Shown here: positions 26,986 to 38,594 of the stretch, in pieces
How the letters are laid out: each line of letters starts with the position of its first letter
Position numbering within the stretch: the stretch's first letter is position 1
Assembly: GCF_017565405.1 (NCBI RefSeq)
Contig: NZ_JAGEKR010000001.1
Location: 243,499-307,498 of the forward strand
Reading direction: 5' to 3'
Length of the DNA stretch: 64,000 bases
Source of the DNA: Allobranchiibius sp. CTAmp26
GTDB taxonomy: Bacteria; Actinomycetota; Actinomycetes; Actinomycetales; Dermatophilaceae
Translations under genes and position numbers: made by a program
The notes under the pieces: model-generated
What the model was told of the DNA's origin: nothing
The model's database searches: none
The model's input: only the letters and a program-made list of their open reading frames with translations

Positions 26986-27608
26986 AGCTGCCGCTCCACC
27001 ATCGGCGCGACCCGGTCGCGCACCAGCGCCGCGACCTCTTCGGGAGGCAGGGTCGCGTCGACCACGAGGTAGCGGTGCGACTCGGCGGCGGCGAGCGCGA
27101 GGAACCCCGCGCGTACCCGCTCGTGGAACTCCGCCTCCTCCTGCTCCAGGCGGTCACCCCCCGGACCCCGGCGGTGCAGGCCGACGGCAGGGTCGAGGTC
27201 GAGCAGGATCGTCACGTCCGGCACCAGCCCCTCCGTGGCCCAGCGCGACACCTCGGCGACCTCCTTGGCATCGAGCGTGCGGCCGGCGCCCTGGTAAGCG
27301 ATCGAAGAGTCTTGATAGCGGTCGGCGATGACGACCGCACCACGCGCCAGCGCCGGGCGCACCACCGTCTCCACGTGGTGGGCCCGGTCCGCGGCGAAGA
27401 TCAGCGCTTCCGCGCGGGGCGCCACGTGGTCACCGTGCAGCAGCAGGTCCCGCAGCTGATGACCGAGCTCCGTGCCCCCCGGCTCGCGCGTCACCACGAC
27501 TTCCTGCTCGCCCTCGGCGAGCCACGCCCGCAGCGCCTCGATCTGGGTGGTCTTGCCCGCGCCGTCGCCGCCCTCGAAGACGACGAAGGGCGAGGTCGCG
27601 GACGGCAT
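26982..27608 (-). CDS. tmk: Thymidylate kinase
   Basis: This 208-residue protein has P-loop EGGDGAGKTTQ (12-22), the DRxH-like ADRAHHVE segment, the catalytic REPGG loop and the LID region in the GLHRRGPGGDRLE stretch. It phosphorylates dTMP to dTDP with ATP. It is the first gene of the minus-strand run tmk-holB-TAP hydrolase. Confidence 0.96.
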   Translation of the reverse strand: MPSATSPFVVFEGGDGAGKTTQIEALRAWLAEGEQEVVVTREPGGTELGHQLRDLLLHGDHVAPRAEALIFAADRAHHVETVVRPALARGAVVIADRYQDSSIAYQGAGRTLDAKEVAEVSRWATEGLVPDVTILLDLDPAVGLHRRGPGGDRLEQEEAEFHERVRAGFLALAAAESHRYLVVDATLPPEEVAALVRDRVAPMVERQL

Positions 27609-27641
27609 ACCGCGAGCCTAGGTCACGGGCCTGACGGGGCC

Positions 27642-28340
27642 TCACTTCCAGGTGTAGCGGAGCGTGTAGTTGTCGTAGACCGACGACGCGACCTTCGCCC
27701 CGGTGATCTGGTAGGCGATGCAGGTGTCGCGCGACTGCCCGGCCGGGATGGCCTGGTAGTCGGATTCGTTGTCACACCCCGGCACCGAGGAGTAGAGCGT
27801 CTTGCCGGTCTGCGACGACTCGAAGATCGGGTGCAGCTCCAGCTGGTTCATGTCGCCGGCCTCGACCTGCTTGGTCCCGCCCGTGACGTTCGCGTAGTTG
27901 ACCGTCATGTAGTAGAGCGTGCCGTTGGCCTTGGAGACGTTGCCGCCGTACGCCGACTCCGGCGCGACCGTCAGCTTCTTGACGGTCATGCACACGGTCG
28001 TGCCGTTGTCGTCCTTGTAGACCGCGGGCTGGCCGTAGCGCAGCGCCGCCGTCTGCGGGCTCAGCTTGGTGCTGCAGCCCGCGGGCAGCGCGGCGCCGGC
28101 CGGCGCAGAACTGCTCGTCGACGACTCCGTAGTGGACGGCGTCGTGGGGCTCGACGAGGCCGTCGACGGCGTCGAGGGCACTGACGGGGTGGTCGGCGCC
28201 GACGTCGCGGAGGAGGTCGCCGAACTGCTACTGCTGGCGGCGCCCACCGTCGGCGCACCACCCGGTCCGCAGGCGGCGATGCCCACGACGGCGGCGGCGC
28301 TCAGAGAGGCGGTGGCGATACGGGTGAGGGTGGTACGCAT
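27642..28340 (-). CDS. Putative secreted lipoprotein with Ser/Thr-rich linker
   Basis: ATG at 28340 is preferred over 28346 because GAAGGGA then lies six bases upstream. The 232-residue product has a lipoprotein signal ending in GIAAC, a Ser/Thr/Pro-rich linker of about 60 residues, and a C-terminal domain of about 150 residues with four cysteines (two near each end) that look suited to disulfides. The domain resembles the immunoglobulin-like DUF4352 telokin-type fold of actinobacterial lipoproteins, but that is a weak match by eye. Function is unknown. Confidence 0.8.
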   Translation of the reverse strand: MRTTLTRIATASLSAAAVVGIAACGPGGAPTVGAASSSSSATSSATSAPTTPSVPSTPSTASSSPTTPSTTESSTSSSAPAGAALPAGCSTKLSPQTAALRYGQPAVYKDDNGTTVCMTVKKLTVAPESAYGGNVSKANGTLYYMTVNYANVTGGTKQVEAGDMNQLELHPIFESSQTGKTLYSSVPGCDNESDYQAIPAGQSRDTCIAYQITGAKVASSVYDNYTLRYTWK

Positions 28341-28432
28341 GAGCATTCCCTTCGTAGAAGACGTTGGGAATACGACGGGCGCACCGCCGGAGCGGTTCCA
28401 TGCCCTACCGGATCAGGCCCGCACCCCTCGCC

Positions 28433-28505
28433 CGAGTGGCGTACACAACGCTCGAGTGGCGCACATATATCGGGTGCACTCGAAACATAGGTACGCCACT
28501 CGGCG
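28433..28505 (+). repeat. CGAGTGGC three-box intergenic repeat, copy B
   Basis: CGAGTGGC boxes at 28433 and 28453 (20 bases apart) are followed by an inverted GCCACTCG box ending at 28502. The invariant core GGGTGCACTCGAAACATAGG lies between the second and third boxes. It sits between the alcohol dehydrogenase stop and the lipoprotein start. Confidence 0.8.
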
Positions 28506-28522
28506 GGGGTGGCGGGCCGCGG

Positions 28523-29542
28523 TCAGTTGCCGGTGGTCAGCACCATCCGGTAGCGCGCCTCGCCGCTCATCATCTTCGCGAAGGCGTCGTTGACGTCGGT
28601 CAGCGAAGCCTCTTCGGTCATGACCTTGATGCCGTGCGCCTGGGCGAAGTTCATCGTCTCCTCCACCTCCTGGGCGGTGCCCGACGGATGCCCGTGCACC
28701 TTCTTGCTGCCCATGATCAGTTGGGTGGGACTGACCTGGATCGCCTCGGGCACCGCGCCGATGGCAATCAGCTCGCCGCGGTGGGTCAGCCCGTCGATGG
28801 TGGCCGACATGGCGTCGGCGTTCGCGGCCGTGGCGAGCACGACCTTGGCGCCGCCGAGCTTCTGCAGCGCCTCAGCGACGTTCTCGGAGTTGCTGTCGAT
28901 GTAGTGCTTCGCGCCCAGCTCCAGAGCGGAGTCCTTCTTGTCGGCGCCGCGCGCGATCGCCACGGTCTCGAAGCCGAGCTTGGCGGCGAACTGCACCCCC
29001 AGGTGGCCGAGGCCGCCGATCCCGAGGATGGCCACCAGGTCGCCCGGCTTGGCGATGCTGGAGCGCAGCGCGGAGTACGTCGTGACCCCGGCGCAGCCCA
29101 TCGGCGCGGCCTGCACGGCGCTCATGCCCTCCGGGATGCGCGCGAGCGCGGTCGCCGGGACGATCACGGAGTCGGCGTACCCGCCGGGGTAGGCCCAGCC
29201 GGGCACCTGCAGCTCGGCGCAGTTGATGAAGTCGCCCTCGCGGCAGGCCAGGCAGTGCCCGCAGTTACCGCCGAACCAGCCGACCTCGACCCGGTCTCCG
29301 GTCTCCCAGCCCTCGACGTCCTCGCCGACGGCATCGATACGGCCCGCGATCTCGTGGCCGGTGACCAGCGGGAAATGCACGTTGGGGAACGCTGCGTGCA
29401 CGAACCCGGCGTCGGAATGACAGATGCCGCAGGCCTCGACGGTGATCCGCACCTGGCGGCGGCCGGGCTCCCGCACGTCGTTCTCGACGATGTGGAAGTC
29501 ACCGCCCTCGGCGTCGACCTGGGCTGCACGAACAGTGGCCAT
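28523..29542 (-). CDS. Zinc-dependent NAD(P) alcohol dehydrogenase
   Basis: The 339-residue enzyme has catalytic-zinc ligands in ACGICHSD and TGHEIAG, a structural-zinc site CGHCLACREGDFINC, and a Rossmann loop GIGGLGHLGVQF. This matches the AdhA/propanol-preferring class that interconverts primary alcohols and aldehydes. The length is normal and all metal ligands are present. It is flanked by CGAGTGGC repeat copies B and C, one on each side. Confidence 0.93.
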   Translation of the reverse strand: MATVRAAQVDAEGGDFHIVENDVREPGRRQVRITVEACGICHSDAGFVHAAFPNVHFPLVTGHEIAGRIDAVGEDVEGWETGDRVEVGWFGGNCGHCLACREGDFINCAELQVPGWAYPGGYADSVIVPATALARIPEGMSAVQAAPMGCAGVTTYSALRSSIAKPGDLVAILGIGGLGHLGVQFAAKLGFETVAIARGADKKDSALELGAKHYIDSNSENVAEALQKLGGAKVVLATAANADAMSATIDGLTHRGELIAIGAVPEAIQVSPTQLIMGSKKVHGHPSGTAQEVEETMNFAQAHGIKVMTEEASLTDVNDAFAKMMSGEARYRMVLTTGN

Positions 29543-29617
29543 GGTGGTGTCCTCATCAGTCGGTAGGGGGATACCGATCGATCATGTCAGGACGGGCTGA
29601 GCGCCGGTCACCCTCGC

Positions 29618-29690
29618 CGAGTGGCATACGTACGCCTCGAGTGGCGCACCTACAAGGGGTGCACTCGAAACATAGGTATGCCACTCGGCG
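29618..29690 (+). repeat. CGAGTGGC three-box intergenic repeat, copy C
   Basis: CGAGTGGC boxes at 29618 and 29638 are followed by GGGTGCACTCGAAACATAGG and an inverted GCCACTCG box ending at 29687. Spacing and core are the same as in copy B. It lies between the topA stop and the alcohol dehydrogenase start. Confidence 0.8.
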
Positions 29691-29707
29691 GGGTGGGGGA
29701 CGCCGGG

Positions 29708-32494
<2,787 letters not shown>

Positions 32495-32609
32495 TACGGA
32501 CTCCTTGCGTTGGTCACCCTGGTGCGGTGGATTCGTCACCGCCTCGACCTCGGGCGCTTAGACGGTAACCGGTCGAGCCTGGACGTGGGCTGCAGGCCCA
32601 CCCCCGTTC

Positions 32610-34103
32610 TCAGACGAGCAGGCCGTCGGCGACCAGCTCGTGCAGCCGTGGCAGCAGGGTCGCGCGCAGCTCGGCGGGATCCTGCTCCAGCAGGTCCGCG
32701 ATCGCGTCGATCGCGGCTCCGGCAGGCAGCTCGCCGTCGCACACCGAGATGTACGCCGCGAGCGCGGTGTCCATCGGGATCGCCCTCCGCAGTCCGCCGC
32801 CCTGGCGGAGCAGAATGACGCTCGGATCGTCGGCCCCCGGCAGGCCGTGGCGTTCCTCGGTCACGTCCGGCGCTGTGCGCCAACGGCTTTCGAGCAGGTA
32901 TCGCTCGCCGCCCTCCGCCAGTGCGGTGCGCGCGCGCAGGCCGGCGTCGACGACCGCGCCCATCGCGTCGCCCACGGTGCCGTGGGCCTCGGTCAGGTCC
33001 ACGAACGGCGTGCGCCCGGTCTGCGGGCGTTGCAGGGTGATGATCCCGAAGCCGATCCGGTCCACGTCGCGCGCCTCGAAGTCATCGAGCCAGGCGGCGT
33101 ACATCGCGTCGTACGACGGGTGGCCCACGGTGTGACCACCGTCACCGGACCACAGCTCCGCGTACTGCGCCGGATCCTGCACATCACGCTGCACGACCCA
33201 CGCGTCCAGCCCGGTGCCGTCCACCCACTCGGTGAGCACCTCGCGCCAGTCCCGTCCGCGCGGCACCTCCCAGTTGGCGAGCAGCTGGGCGATCCCGCCG
33301 GACGCGAGCACGTCCGGGAGGCGCCGGATCAGCGTGCGGACCAAGGCGTCGCCGGTCATCCCGCCGTCGCGGTACTCGTACTGGGGCATCGCGGTCGTGC
33401 GCGGGGTGATCACGAACGGCGGGTTGCTGACCACCAGGTCGAACGTCTCGCCCCGCACCGGGTCGAGCATCGAACCGTCCCGCAGGTCGAGGTCCACGTC
33501 ATTCAGGGCCGCGTTGAACCTCGCGTAGGCCAGGGCCCGCGTCGAGATGTCGGTGGCGACCACGTCGTCAGCATGGGTCAGCAGATGCAGCGACTGCACC
33601 CCGCACCCGGTGCCCACGTCGAGGGCGCGGGCGACCGGGCGACGCGGTGTCCAGGACGCCAACGTGGTGGACGCGCCGCCGATGCCGAGGACGTGGTCGG
33701 GCGGCAGGATCGTGCCGGTGACGACCTGCGACAGGTCCGAGGCGACCCACCAGCTGTGCTGTTCGTCGCCGTAGGGGCGCAGATCGCAGGTGGAGCGCAG
33801 CAGGCCGTCGTGCTGCTCGACGATCAGGCCCAGGTCCTGCAGACCACCCACTCCACAGGTGGGTACGGCTCGCGCCAGATCGGCCGGCTCGACCGGCCGT
33901 CCCAGGGTGAAGAGGCGGACCAGCGTCGCCAGGACGCCTCCGCCGGCGGTCGCCCGGATCGCGGCCATGGGCTGCTCGCGGTGCAGCGCCCGTGCCGCCA
34001 CCTCACCGAGGAGGTCGCCGATGGCGTCGGTCGTGAAGTCGGCCGCCGCCAGGTCGGTGCGCAGCGCGCTGAGCGCCCCCGCAGCGACGGTCGGTTCAGC
34101 CAA
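32610..34103 (-). CDS. Class I SAM-dependent methyltransferase (HemK/YfcB-like fold)
   Basis: The 497-residue protein has an N-terminal winged-helix-like region and a central methyltransferase domain with SAM loop ALDVGTGCGVQSL (about 164-176). The catalytic SNPPFVI motif is typical of N-methyltransferases acting on glutamine, adenine or guanine. A C-terminal domain of about 180 residues is of unknown role. Homologues sit beside topA in other actinomycetes. The substrate is unknown. Its start overlaps the end of the STAS gene by eight bases. Confidence 0.85.
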   Translation of the reverse strand: MAEPTVAAGALSALRTDLAAADFTTDAIGDLLGEVAARALHREQPMAAIRATAGGGVLATLVRLFTLGRPVEPADLARAVPTCGVGGLQDLGLIVEQHDGLLRSTCDLRPYGDEQHSWWVASDLSQVVTGTILPPDHVLGIGGASTTLASWTPRRPVARALDVGTGCGVQSLHLLTHADDVVATDISTRALAYARFNAALNDVDLDLRDGSMLDPVRGETFDLVVSNPPFVITPRTTAMPQYEYRDGGMTGDALVRTLIRRLPDVLASGGIAQLLANWEVPRGRDWREVLTEWVDGTGLDAWVVQRDVQDPAQYAELWSGDGGHTVGHPSYDAMYAAWLDDFEARDVDRIGFGIITLQRPQTGRTPFVDLTEAHGTVGDAMGAVVDAGLRARTALAEGGERYLLESRWRTAPDVTEERHGLPGADDPSVILLRQGGGLRRAIPMDTALAAYISVCDGELPAGAAIDAIADLLEQDPAELRATLLPRLHELVADGLLV

Positions 34104-34437
34104 GGGTGGTCAGGGCCTCGTCGCGGCTGTCGAAGATCTGGAACACCTTGTTCAGACCGGTGATCGCGAAGTTCCGCAGCACCCGCTCGTTGTCGATGAC
34201 CAGGACCAGATCGCCGCCGGCGAGCCGGATGGACCGCAACCGACCGACCAGCACGCCAAGTCCGGTCGAATCCAGGAACGGCACCCCCCGCAGGTCCAGC
34301 ACCACCCGGGCGTTGCGGGCCGCCATCAGGCGAGCGAGCTCCGCGCGGAGGACCGGTGAGGTGGAGGCGTCCAGGTCACCCTGGACGCTCACGACCATCG
34401 GATCGGTTTCGGCCGAGCCGGACACCGAGACCTGCAT
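34096..34437 (-). CDS. STAS-domain anti-sigma-factor antagonist, BldG-like
   Basis: This single STAS domain of 113 residues has the conserved phosphorylation site LDSTGLGVLVGR near residue 57, the serine that an anti-sigma kinase would modify. The place between topA and the DUF1998 helicase matches Streptomyces bldG, whose product controls morphology and stress sigma factors. GAAAGGCGG precedes the ATG. No anti-sigma kinase gene lies beside it here. Confidence 0.9.
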   Translation of the reverse strand: MQVSVSGSAETDPMVVSVQGDLDASTSPVLRAELARLMAARNARVVLDLRGVPFLDSTGLGVLVGRLRSIRLAGGDLVLVIDNERVLRNFAITGLNKVFQIFDSRDEALTTLG

Positions 34438-34555
34438 GAAACCGCCTTTCCGCGGACATCGTCGTGATACCCGGGACAGGGATGTCGTCCGGTGATGCGA
34501 CAGTGATGATGGTGGTCACAATCGGACCAAGTCTTACGACCCTCCACATTGTGGC

Positions 34556-36916
34556 ATGGCCCCCCACCAGTCACTCGGACCCCACACGGACGGAGCGATC
34601 ATCACGTCCAGCACCTTCCGACCCGATGTGGCATCGGCTCTGCCCTCCCTGACCGGTGTCGGCACCGGGCGGTTGCTGCACGTGCGCACCGAGCCGGCGC
34701 GACCGGCGTACTCCGCTCCGTGGCCCACCTGGGTGCACGCCCCGGTCCGCGCGGCCGTCGAGGGCACCGGGGTACGCGAGCTGTGGACGCACCAGCGCCG
34801 GGTCGCCGACCTGGCCCACGAGGGCGTCGACGTCGGGATCTGCACGGGGACGGCGTCCGGGAAGAGCCTGGCGTATCTGCTGCCGGTGCTGTCCGCGCTG
34901 TCCGAGGGCGTGTCGGCGCCGACCGGGCGCGGCGCGACCGCCATCTACCTTGCGCCGACCAAGGCGCTCGGCGCGGACCAGGAGGCCCGGATCGCCTCGT
35001 ACGCCATCCCCGGCATCCGCGCCGCGACCCTCGACGGCGACACGCCCACCGACGAGCGCCGGTGGATCCGCGAGCACGCCCACCTCGTCCTCACCAACCC
35101 CGACCTGCTCCACCACACGCTGCTGCCCCAGCACGAGCGGTGGGCCTCGTTCCTGCGGCGGCTGCGGTACGTCGTGGTGGACGAGTCGCACGTCTATAGG
35201 GGGGTGTTCGGCGCGCACGTCGCGCTGATCCTGCGCCGGCTGCAACGGATCGCGGCCAGGTACTCCGCCTCCCCCACCTTCGTGCTCGCGTCCGCGACCT
35301 CGGCCGCGCCGAGCGAGCAACTCGGCCGCCTCGTCGGACGCCCGGTGCAGGTCGTCGACGAGGACGGGTCGCCGCACGGCGCCACGACGTACGCGCTGTG
35401 GGAGCCGGGAAGCGCCCCGTCGGACCCGACGGGCGAGCGACGCCGCAGTGCGGTCGCGGAGTCGGCCGACCTGATGACCGCGCTGGTCCGCCAGAGGGTG
35501 CAGACCCTCACCTTCGCGCGATCCCGCGTCGGGGTGGAGGTGGTGGCCGAGATGACCCGCGCGGCCCTGGGGTCGGACGGGTCGTCCGTGGCGGCGTACC
35601 GCGGCGGCTACCTGCCGGAGGAGCGCCGCGAGCTGGAGCGCGCCCTGCGCAGCGGCGAGCTGCGCGGGCTGGCGGCGACCAACGCGCTCGAGCTGGGGAT
35701 CGATATCAGCGGCCTGGACGCGGTGGTGATGGCCGGCTGGCCCGGCACGGTCGCGTCGTTTCGGCAGCAGGCCGGCCGCGCCGGACGCGGTGCGGCCCCG
35801 TCGCTGGTGGTGCTGGTCGCGGCCGACGACCCGTTGGACACGTTCGTCACCCACCACCCGGAAGCCATCTTCGACCGCCCGGTCGAGCAGGCGGTCTGCG
35901 ACCCGGCGAACCCGTACGTGCTCGCGCCGCACCTGGCGGCCGCGGCGGCCGAGCTGCCGGTGACGGTGGCCGACGCCGCCTACTTCGGCGACGACATGGT
36001 GAGCCTGCTGGCGGCGCTCGTGGCGCGAGGCGTCCTGCGCCGGCGGCCGCGCGGATGGTTCTGGGCCCGGGAGGACCGGCCCGCCGACCACTTCTCACTG
36101 CGCGGCTCCGGTGAGGACGTCGTGCGCATCGTGGAGACCCGCACCGCGCGGGTGCTCGGCACGGTCGACGGTGCCCGGTCGCACACGACCGTGCACACGG
36201 GTGCCGTCTACACCCACCAGGGCGCGCCGTTCGTGGTGACCGCGCTCGACCTGGACGACGGCAGCGCGCACGTCGTGCCCGGCGACCCGGGGTGGTCGAC
36301 CATGGCGAGGTCGGTCAGCTCGTTCGACATCGTCAGCTCCGATCGACATGAGGTGTGGGGCGATTGCGAGCTGCACTTCGGCACCATCCGGGTGCGCAGC
36401 CAGGTGACGTCCTTCCTGCGTCGGCTGCCGTCCGGTGAGGTGCTCGGCGAGCACCCCCTCGACCTGCCCGAGCGCGAACTGGTCACCCGCGGGGTGTGGT
36501 GGACGATGCCTGAACCCGTCGCTCTCGCAACGGGTCTGGATCCCGCCGACCTGCCCGGTGCGCTGCACGCCGCCGAGCACGCATCGATCGGGATGCTGCC
36601 CCTCGTGGCCCAGTCCGACCGGTGGGACATCGGCGGGGTGTCGACCGCGCTGCACCCGGACACCGGCGTGCCGACCGTCGTGGTCTACGACGGCCACCCC
36701 GGCGGCGCGGGCTTCACCGAACGCGCGTACGCCGCGGCCCGCGTCTGGCTGGCGGCCACCCGCTTGGCGATCGCGGAGTGCAGCTGCTCGCACGGTTGCC
36801 CCTCCTGCGTGCAGTCGCCCAAGTGCGGCAACGGCAACGAACCCCTGGACAAGCCCGGCGCCGTGCTGCTGCTGGACCGGCTGCTGCGCGACGCCCCCGG
36901 TGGCCGGGAGGGCTGA
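34556..36916 (+). CDS. DEAD/DEAH-type helicase with C-terminal DUF1998 zinc domain (Rv3649/Hrq1-like)
   Basis: The 786-residue SF2 helicase has P-loop TGTASGKSLAY (about 99-109), APTKALG, a DESH Walker B box (DESHVYRG), SAT and QQAGRAGRG motif VI. The C-terminus ends in a four-cysteine cluster CSCSHGCPSCVQSPKCGNG, the DUF1998/Hrq1 zinc site. Relatives are 3'-5' DNA helicases linked to crosslink repair. It adjoins the tad genes, as in M. tuberculosis Rv3649-Rv3660c and Streptomyces, hence the family label 'helicase/secretion neighbourhood' for the small Tad proteins that follow. Confidence 0.92.
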   Translation: MAPHQSLGPHTDGAIITSSTFRPDVASALPSLTGVGTGRLLHVRTEPARPAYSAPWPTWVHAPVRAAVEGTGVRELWTHQRRVADLAHEGVDVGICTGTASGKSLAYLLPVLSALSEGVSAPTGRGATAIYLAPTKALGADQEARIASYAIPGIRAATLDGDTPTDERRWIREHAHLVLTNPDLLHHTLLPQHERWASFLRRLRYVVVDESHVYRGVFGAHVALILRRLQRIAARYSASPTFVLASATSAAPSEQLGRLVGRPVQVVDEDGSPHGATTYALWEPGSAPSDPTGERRRSAVAESADLMTALVRQRVQTLTFARSRVGVEVVAEMTRAALGSDGSSVAAYRGGYLPEERRELERALRSGELRGLAATNALELGIDISGLDAVVMAGWPGTVASFRQQAGRAGRGAAPSLVVLVAADDPLDTFVTHHPEAIFDRPVEQAVCDPANPYVLAPHLAAAAAELPVTVADAAYFGDDMVSLLAALVARGVLRRRPRGWFWAREDRPADHFSLRGSGEDVVRIVETRTARVLGTVDGARSHTTVHTGAVYTHQGAPFVVTALDLDDGSAHVVPGDPGWSTMARSVSSFDIVSSDRHEVWGDCELHFGTIRVRSQVTSFLRRLPSGEVLGEHPLDLPERELVTRGVWWTMPEPVALATGLDPADLPGALHAAEHASIGMLPLVAQSDRWDIGGVSTALHPDTGVPTVVVYDGHPGGAGFTERAYAAARVWLAATRLAIAECSCSHGCPSCVQSPKCGNGNEPLDKPGAVLLLDRLLRDAPGGREG

Positions 36917-37261
36917 GGGGCCCGAGCGGGACCGAGCAGTCGCCGCTCCCATGCCGAGCCGCCTGGTCGCGCCGGTCTCCACGGTGACCCCGACCGTCAC
37001 GCTGTCCCCGATCAGGCGGCACACCCGCAGTGCGGCGCCGCCGGCTGACGCGACTCGCGCGGCGGCCACGCATGGGTCACCCGTGCCGTTCAGCAGGGCC
37101 GACTCGGCGGCGAGGGCCGCCATGTCCGCCGCCGTCCGCGCCCGCATGCTGGCCTGCACCGCCGCTACGAGCGCGAGGCCGCCGCCGAGCACGGACAGCA
37201 CCACCGCGATCACGCCGACCATCAGCACCGTGCCGGAGCCCCGGTCTGGCGGCGGCCTCAC
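36095..37261 (-). CDS. TadE/G-like secretion-neighbourhood protein; frame runs on antisense into helicase gene
   Basis: GTG at 37261 overlaps the previous TadE gene stop (GTGA). The first 110 residues match the small Rv3654c-type family: PDRGSGTVLMVG, a single membrane helix, then ARTAADMAALAAESAL and two cysteines. Family members normally stop near the equivalent of 36920. Here no stop is met until 36095, so the open frame overlaps the 3' end of the helicase gene by about 820 bases antisense. The recognisable domain covers about 36920-37261; the rest may be untranslated, or the frame may have lost its stop. Likely a minor pilin or pilus-assembly protein. Confidence 0.5.
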   Translation of the reverse strand: MRPPPDRGSGTVLMVGVIAVVLSVLGGGLALVAAVQASMRARTAADMAALAAESALLNGTGDPCVAAARVASAGGAALRVCRLIGDSVTVGVTVETGATRRLGMGAATARSRSGPSALPATGGVAQQPVQQQHGAGLVQGFVAVAALGRLHAGGATVRAAALRDRQAGGRQPDAGRGVRAFGEARAAGVAVVDHDGRHAGVRVQRGRHPADVPPVGLGHEGQHPDRCVLGGVQRTGQVGGIQTRCESDGFRHRPPHPAGDQFALGQVEGVLAEHLTGRQPTQEGRHLAAHPDGAEVQLAIAPHLMSIGADDVERADRPRHGRPPRVAGHDVRAAVVQVERGHHERRALVGVDGTRVHGRVRPGTVDRAEHPRGAGLHDAHDVLTGAAQ

Positions 37262-37632
37262 GGCGGTCCCGCCTCCTGCTGCGCCACCCCGGTCGCGTGC
37301 AGGGAGCCGCTGCCCGCGACCCAGCCGAACGGGCCACGCACCGGAGTTGTCACCGTGACCCGCACCAGGCCTCCGGCGGGCTGCACCGTGACGGACGAGC
37401 CGGGCGGCGCGGCCCGCACCCCGTCTCGCCGTACGACGTCCGCCGGGTCGCCGCGAGCGGCCGCCCGGGCCGCCACCCGCGCGGCGTCGGTGCACCGGAT
37501 CTGGTCGACGCCGACCATGAGGGCGCCGAGCGCGACCAGCATGACGAAGACCACTGCCGGCAGGGCGACCGCGAGCTCGGCAGAGACCATCCCGGCGTCC
37601 GGGCGCCGAGCCCGCGAGCGCCCTCGGGTCAC
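37258..37632 (-). CDS. TadE-family pilus assembly/minor pilin protein
   Basis: This 124-residue protein has the TadE signature: a short basic N-terminus, DAGMVSAELAVALPAVVFVM with the conserved Glu just before a single membrane helix, then CTDAARVAARAAARGD. Such pseudopilins support assembly of Flp pili. GTG at 37632 overlaps the flp-like stop by four bases. It is part of the compact ssd-tadA-tadB-tadC-flp-tadE minus-strand operon. Confidence 0.85.
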   Translation of the reverse strand: MTRGRSRARRPDAGMVSAELAVALPAVVFVMLVALGALMVGVDQIRCTDAARVAARAAARGDPADVVRRDGVRAAPPGSSVTVQPAGGLVRVTVTTPVRGPFGWVAGSGSLHATGVAQQEAGPP

Positions 37633-37847
37633 GACGCCACGCTCAGCGCCTGATGGATGATCGAGGTCAGAGCGGTCTTCACCGCTCCGGATTTCACCAC
37701 CCCGATCAGCACCACCGCGAAGGCGACGGCCGCCAGGGTGCCCACCGCGTACTCGGCCGTCGACATCCCCGCCTGTCGCCCGGTGGCAAGCACCGCAGAC
37801 CAGCGCCTCGTACCCCACCGGTGCATCCGTACCGCGTGTCGTGTCAT
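37629..37847 (-). CDS. Flp-pilin-like protein (DUF4244, Rv3656c-like)
   Basis: The 72-residue product starts at ATG 37847, with GGAG six bases upstream. After a basic leader it has RQAGMSTAEYAVGT followed by a hydrophobic helix, the Gly-x-x-x-x-Glu-Tyr pattern of Flp prepilins cleaved by a TadV-type peptidase. It is the probable main pilin of the Tad operon. No prepilin peptidase gene is visible in the window. Confidence 0.85.
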   Translation of the reverse strand: MTRHAVRMHRWGTRRWSAVLATGRQAGMSTAEYAVGTLAAVAFAVVLIGVVKSGAVKTALTSIIHQALSVAS

Positions 37848-37960
37848 CCCGTGCTCCTTCATCGTTGGTGGCGTCGACCGGGGCGGTCGTGCGCCGGATG
37901 TCCATCCACCGGTCGATGGATGACGTTGTGCGAGATGGGTGGGGAGTGCGCCGGAGGGTA

Positions 37961-38005
37961 GTTTGCGTCGGTGGCCAGGACTGCAGCACTGGCACGGACG
38001 CAAAC
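37961..38005. repeat. TTTGCGT hairpin repeat, copy 2
   Basis: GTTTGCGTCGGTGGCCAG (37961-37978) pairs imperfectly with CTGGCACGGACGCAAAC (37989-38005) around a CTGCAG-containing loop. It is clearly related to the hairpin at 6536-6578. It lies between the tadC and flp-like genes and could attenuate or process the operon transcript so that the pilin is expressed at a different level. Confidence 0.65.
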
Positions 38006-38027
38006 CGCGCACCTCGGGCGGACGCGC

Positions 38028-38594
38028 TCACGACGCACCCGCTAGGACGCTGCGCGCGATCGTCATCACGACCGGCACCACCGTCAGCAGCGCGAACGCC
38101 GGCAGGAAGCACAACCCCAACGGCACGACGATGAGGACCGACACCCGACCGATCGCCTCGTCGAGACGCTGGCGCTCGCGGCGCCGGATGTCGTCCGCGG
38201 CACGCCGAAGCAGCGCACCCGGTGGCACGCCGGCGGTCACCGCCAGGGCCAGCGATGCCGCGGCCGGCTTCCACACTGCGGGCAGCCCGTCCCATGCGCG
38301 CACCTCGTCCACTCCCCAGCGCATCGCGGCCGCCGCCTGCCGCAGATGGCGGGCGACCTCGGCGCCGGCGTCCTCGGCGACCGCTTCGACGGCCGTCACC
38401 AGCGGTACACCGCTGCCCAGCGCGAGGGCCAGCAGGTCGAGTGACGCCGCAACAGCGCGTACGTCGTCCGGGCCGGTCGACGGCGCGGCGAGCGGCGCGG
38501 AGCCCTCGGGCCCCTGCACGCGGGGCCAGACGAGGGGGACGGCACAGACCAGCAGGACCGCGCACCACCACTCTCCCGGCGCGGAGGCGCTCAT
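38028..38594 (-). CDS. Type II secretion F-domain protein (TadC-like)
   Basis: This 188-residue membrane protein overlaps tadB by four bases (ATGA). It has an N-terminal membrane helix, a T2SSF cytoplasmic domain (LDLLALALGSGVPLVTAVEA, LRRAADDIRRRERQRL) and two C-terminal helices (VLIVVPLGLCFLPAFALL). TadB and TadC form the inner-membrane platform for Flp pilus assembly. It is short, as in mycobacterial Rv3657c. Confidence 0.85.
   Translation of the reverse strand: MSASAPGEWWCAVLLVCAVPLVWPRVQGPEGSAPLAAPSTGPDDVRAVAASLDLLALALGSGVPLVTAVEAVAEDAGAEVARHLRQAAAAMRWGVDEVRAWDGLPAVWKPAAASLALAVTAGVPPGALLRRAADDIRRRERQRLDEAIGRVSVLIVVPLGLCFLPAFALLTVVPVVMTIARSVLAGAS

Noticed and set aside
29621..29700. Small frames with HSKHRYAT-type peptides at 29.6, 28.4 and 0.9 kb
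   Set aside because: They are translations of the CGAGTGGC repeat itself. Similar peptides appear wherever the repeat occurs, and there is no ribosome site.
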